From NCBI GenBank assembly GCA_964440605.1, contig CAYTSW010000112.1, positions 1 through 9,615 of the forward strand: a stretch of 9,615 nucleotides of DNA, read 5' to 3'. This document shows positions 6,251-9,615 of this stretch, one piece after another (within the stretch, counting starts at the first letter, position 1; each line of letters begins with the position of its first letter). The stretch is from CAYTSW01 sp964440605. GTDB lineage: Bacteria; Planctomycetota; Phycisphaerae; Phycisphaerales; UBA1924. Position numbers and translations under genes: made by a program. The notes under the pieces are model-generated. The model did not search any database. It was not told where the DNA came from and saw only the letters and a program-made list of their open reading frames with translations.

Positions 6251-7257
6251 GATCGGTGCAGGGTACCGCGCTCTTCGTCGATCACGCGCGCGGCGCGCAG
6301 CGCGTCGTCGAGGGTGACGGGGCAGGGCGAGCCATCGGTGATGGCGTGGATCAGGGCCTCGAGCTCGGCGCGGAAGCCGTCGCCCCGCGAAGACGCGACG
6401 GGCGTGGCCTCGTCGCCCTCGTACAACGTCAATGGCGGATCGCTGGCCGAGTCGTATTCCGCACCCGCACGCTCGAACTCGACGGTGCACCGCATCCGAA
6501 AACCAGCGCCGGGCTGGCGGTCCCACGCGGCCTCGGCGGTCACGTGGCTGGGGCCGCTATCGAAGGTGAATGAGCCAGTGACGTGCAGCTCGTTGCCGGT
6601 GGCGTGTACCAACGCGGGCGTGCCGAAGCAGTGCAGGAGAAAGTCCACGTCGTGAACGTGAAGATCGACGAGCGCGCCGCCGCTGCGCTCGATGTCGGCG
6701 TAGAAAGCGTCGTTCCACGTCGGTCTGGCGCCGAGGCGCTGGAACGTGGCGCTGCGCACAGAGCCGTGGGCTTCATCGCGGATCCAGCGCGCCATGTCGG
6801 TCCAGCCGGGCCAGAACCGCATCACGTGCGCCGGCATGCAATGCAGTGATGCGTGTATGGACGCGGCGTCACGCAGGCGCTCGACGTCCGAGGCGTGAAG
6901 CGCGACCGGCTTCTCGACGAGCACGTGCTTGCCCGCCTGGAGTGCGGCGATGCTCATGGTCACGTGGTGCGGCGTGGGCGTGGCGATGACGACGAGGTCC
7001 ACCGCTTCGTTCGCGAGAAGTTCTCCGAAGGTGGGTTCGAGCTCGGGCATGCAGTCGTTGGGCCACGCGTCGCCCTCGTCCGGCGCGAGGTTGCCCGTGC
7101 CGCCCGAGCAACGCAGATTCTCGATGGTGCGCACGGAAGGCGAGCAGACCGCGACCAACTCGCAGGGAGCGCCGTCGCGTTGGAGATGGGCGGCGTTGAG
7201 CGCATGGCGGCGTCCGATGAAACCCAGGCCGACGACACCGATGCCGATGCGACTCAT
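6247..7257 (-). CDS. Cytoplasmic Gfo/Idh/MocA family oxidoreductase
   Basis: A 336-residue NAD(P)-dependent dehydrogenase of normal family length. It begins directly with the Rossmann strand and loop (MSRIGIGVVGLGFIGRRH, residues 1-18) and has no signal peptide, so it acts in the cytoplasm. LVAVCSPS (34-41), VVIATPTPHHV (89-99) and the intact signature VLVEKPVAL (112-120) follow. The catalytic segment GGALVDLHVHDVDFLLH (193-209) supplies D198, H202 and D205 of the G-G-x-L-x-D-x-x-x-H-D-x-D form. Residues 50-70 form a Cys/Gly/Asp-rich insertion between strands. The ATG at 7257 overlaps the upstream TIM-barrel stop by 4 bases (ATGA), with a purine-rich GGGGGTGG just upstream. Its own stop overlaps the next gene the same way. 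It probably oxidises or reduces a sugar, inositol or keto-sugar also handled by the two flanking TIM-barrel proteins; the substrate cannot be read. Confidence 0.88.
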   Translation of the reverse strand: MSRIGIGVVGLGFIGRRHALNAAHLQRDGAPCELVAVCSPSVRTIENLRCSGGTGNLAPDEGDAWPNDCMPELEPTFGELLANEAVDLVVIATPTPHHVTMSIAALQAGKHVLVEKPVALHASDVERLRDAASIHASLHCMPAHVMRFWPGWTDMARWIRDEAHGSVRSATFQRLGARPTWNDAFYADIERSGGALVDLHVHDVDFLLHCFGTPALVHATGNELHVTGSFTFDSGPSHVTAEAAWDRQPGAGFRMRCTVEFERAGAEYDSASDPPLTLYEGDEATPVASSRGDGFRAELEALIHAITDGSPCPVTLDDALRAARVIDEERGTLHRS

Positions 7258-8108
7258 CGCGCCACCCCCGGGACCCAGAGCTCGACAAGGTCGATCGCGC
7301 GTCGCAGGTCGGCCAAGTGATTGTCGCCCGCTTCGCGTTCGGCGATGAGGTCGATGGCGCGTCCTGCCGACGCGAGGGTCTGAAGGAAAGCGGGCCAATC
7401 AACGGCCCCGGTCCCAACGACGACTTCGGTTCCCCACACGCCCGGGCGCATCGGCGGGAGCGCGTCCTTGATATGGACCTGCGCGACGTGAGGCAGCAGG
7501 AGGGCGAGGGCGTCGACGGGGTCGCCGCTGTTGTAGAGAAGCATGTTGGCGGGATCGAAGTTCACGCCGATGGTGGGTTCGTCGATCCGCTCGAGCATGG
7601 CGAGCGTCGAGGGGGCGGGCTCGTGTCCGGTTTCGAAAGCGATGGCGATGCCGCGCTCGGCGTAGATGTGCGCGACTGTGCGCAGGCGATCGACCATCCG
7701 CGGGCTCGGCTCGCCGTCCTCGTCTACGAACGCGCCCGCGTGCATGGTGACCAGCGGCAATCCGAGCTCTGCGGCGATGTCGGCGAGGCGGGGCGCACGC
7801 GCGAGATTCGTTTGCCAGGTGTTGTCTGGCGTGAAGCCGCCCGTTGCCCGAATGGTTGCGGGGCTCGTGTAGTCCTCGCCGAGCGGGGCGGCCATCCCGG
7901 AGATGAGCGTGAGCGAATGTTCCGCGCACGCGGTGCGCACGTCGTCGATTGTCCAACCCCCATCGACAACAGGGTCGAGGGCGAGTTGCACGTGCGAGAC
8001 GTTGAGGTCGTGGCGCGTGGCTTGGGCCGTTGCGGCGGCGTCGTCCAGCGCGAGCGACCAGGAGCAAACGCCGAGGCGAGCGATCCGATTCGAGGACGTG
8101 TCAGGCAC
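7254..8108 (-). CDS. Cytoplasmic sugar phosphate isomerase/epimerase-like TIM-barrel protein
   Basis: A 284-residue xylose-isomerase-like TIM barrel without a signal peptide. Strand motifs in order: ARLGVCSWSLAL (10-21), VSHVQLALDP (37-46), LTLISGMAAP (66-75), PLVTMHAGAF (118-127), IAIAFETGHE (154-163), PTIGVNFDPANMLLY (178-192), VAQVHIKDALP (208-218) and IDLIAEREAG (252-261). Probable metal ligands are E159, D185, H212 and E257. F-D-P-A-N and V-H-I-K-D-A are typical of the sugar phosphate isomerase/epimerase group. The frame is open further upstream, but the sequence before residue 1 looks like noncoding shadow. The GTG at 8108 is the closest start to the first barrel strand. No SD precedes it, and a weak promoter match suggests a leaderless message. 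It is the first gene of the minus-strand run and overlaps the dehydrogenase by 4 bases. The exact reaction is unknown. Confidence 0.85.
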   Translation of the reverse strand: MPDTSSNRIARLGVCSWSLALDDAAATAQATRHDLNVSHVQLALDPVVDGGWTIDDVRTACAEHSLTLISGMAAPLGEDYTSPATIRATGGFTPDNTWQTNLARAPRLADIAAELGLPLVTMHAGAFVDEDGEPSPRMVDRLRTVAHIYAERGIAIAFETGHEPAPSTLAMLERIDEPTIGVNFDPANMLLYNSGDPVDALALLLPHVAQVHIKDALPPMRPGVWGTEVVVGTGAVDWPAFLQTLASAGRAIDLIAEREAGDNHLADLRRAIDLVELWVPGVAR

Positions 8109-8113
8109 GCCAG

Positions 8114-8142
8114 ACGGTACGGCAGGACGCGACGGGTCACAA
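8114..8142 (-). promoter_or_regulatory. Candidate promoter of the minus-strand run, implying a leaderless start
   Basis: On the minus strand TTGTGA (8142 to 8137) and TACCGT (8119 to 8114) are separated by 17 bases, matching sigma-70-type positions at 4/6 and 3/6. The implied transcription start falls at about 8108-8106, on the GTG itself. This would explain the absence of a Shine-Dalgarno. The match is weak and could be chance. Confidence 0.3.
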
Positions 8143-8156
8143 GACCGTGATAGCGG

Positions 8157-8179
8157 CGCGTTATGGATGCCATAGCGCG
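8157..8179. promoter_or_regulatory. Inverted repeat, likely operator between the isomerase run and katG
   Basis: Arms CGCGTTATGG (8157-8166) and CCATAGCGCG (8170-8179) pair at 9 of 10 positions around the 3-base spacer ATG. The inner part, TTATGG-ATG-CCATAG, has the A/T-edged dyad look of Fur/PerR-family operators, which often control katG; other dimeric regulators fit too. It lies about 31 bases upstream of the TATATT element of katG and 49 bases upstream of the minus-strand GTG, so it could act on either gene. Confidence 0.5.
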
Positions 8180-8209
8180 TGATGCACCCATTCGGGCGGC
8201 TGCGGCGTC

Positions 8210-8215
8210 TATATT
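8210..8215 (+). promoter_or_regulatory. Candidate -10 element of katG
   Basis: TATATT stands out as an A/T island in a GC-rich intergenic region (5/6 to TATAAT). No good -35 lies 16-18 bases upstream, which would fit an activator-dependent promoter. Transcription from about 8222 would give a leader of roughly 70 bases. Confidence 0.45.
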
Positions 8216-8279
8216 TTCTGTGCGGGCGCCGGCTCCACCGCGACCCCCGGGGCCCCTTCCACGCACTCGCCCACCGCCC

Positions 8280-8286
8280 GAGGAGG
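8280..8286 (+). promoter_or_regulatory. Ribosome binding site of katG
   Basis: GAGGAGG lies 7 bases before the ATG at 8294, an optimal Shine-Dalgarno that fixes the start codon. Confidence 0.88.
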
Positions 8287-8293
8287 ACCACCA

Positions 8294-9615
<1,322 letters not shown>

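Noticed and set aside
8221..8275. GC-rich segment upstream of katG as a riboswitch or attenuator
   Set aside because: Short G/C runs can pair in several ways, but no stable long-arm structure, T tract or known riboswitch core was recognisable.

Overview
The window is GC-rich and densely coded. Its genes read like a member of the Planctomycetota, most likely the class Phycisphaerae. This rests on recognised family content only: a YegT/NupG-like transporter, several Gfo/Idh/MocA oxidoreductases and xylose-isomerase-like TIM barrels (some with twin-arginine signals), frequent GTG starts and tight gene overlaps. Verrucomicrobiota or another GC-rich phylum cannot be excluded. A run of exactly 100 N (2024-2123) is an assembly gap inside a gene, which suggests a draft or metagenome-derived genome.

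Layout. (a) Bases 1-110, minus strand: the first 36 codons of a TIM-barrel sugar isomerase/epimerase-like gene running off the left edge, divergent from what follows. (b) 202-5330, plus strand: a five-gene run with almost no spacing. It holds an MFS sugar/nucleoside-type transporter, a Tat-signal Gfo/Idh/MocA oxidoreductase broken by the gap, an ApbE-like FAD:protein FMN transferase, a second Tat-signal Gfo/Idh/MocA protein with an altered EKP motif, and a four-helix membrane protein with one c-type haem motif. (c) 5321-8108, minus strand: a three-gene run in which both junctions are 4-base ATGA overlaps. In transcription order it encodes a cytoplasmic TIM-barrel protein, a cytoplasmic Gfo/Idh/MocA dehydrogenase with a normal EKP motif, and a Tat-signal TIM-barrel protein. 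Runs (b) and (c) converge and overlap by 10 bases with no visible terminator. (d) 8109-8293: a divergent control region with an inverted repeat and a TATATT -10 candidate. (e) 8294 to the right edge: the N-terminal 440 codons of katG, a catalase-peroxidase with all expected catalytic residues and an unusually long loop before the active-site tyrosine.

How the genes may work together. Three Gfo/Idh/MocA proteins, three TIM-barrel isomerase/lyase-like proteins and a transporter are what a sugar or glycoside oxidation route would need. Known precedents are pathways through 3-keto sugars, such as levoglucosan degradation by LgdA, LgdB1/B2 and LgdC, where Gfo/Idh/MocA dehydrogenases alternate with TIM-barrel lyases/hydratases. 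The unusual part is the ApbE flavin transferase and the haem-c membrane protein within the same operon-like run. Together they suggest that an exported oxidation step may be coupled to a membrane redox carrier. That coupling is inference; no substrate can be read from the sequence.
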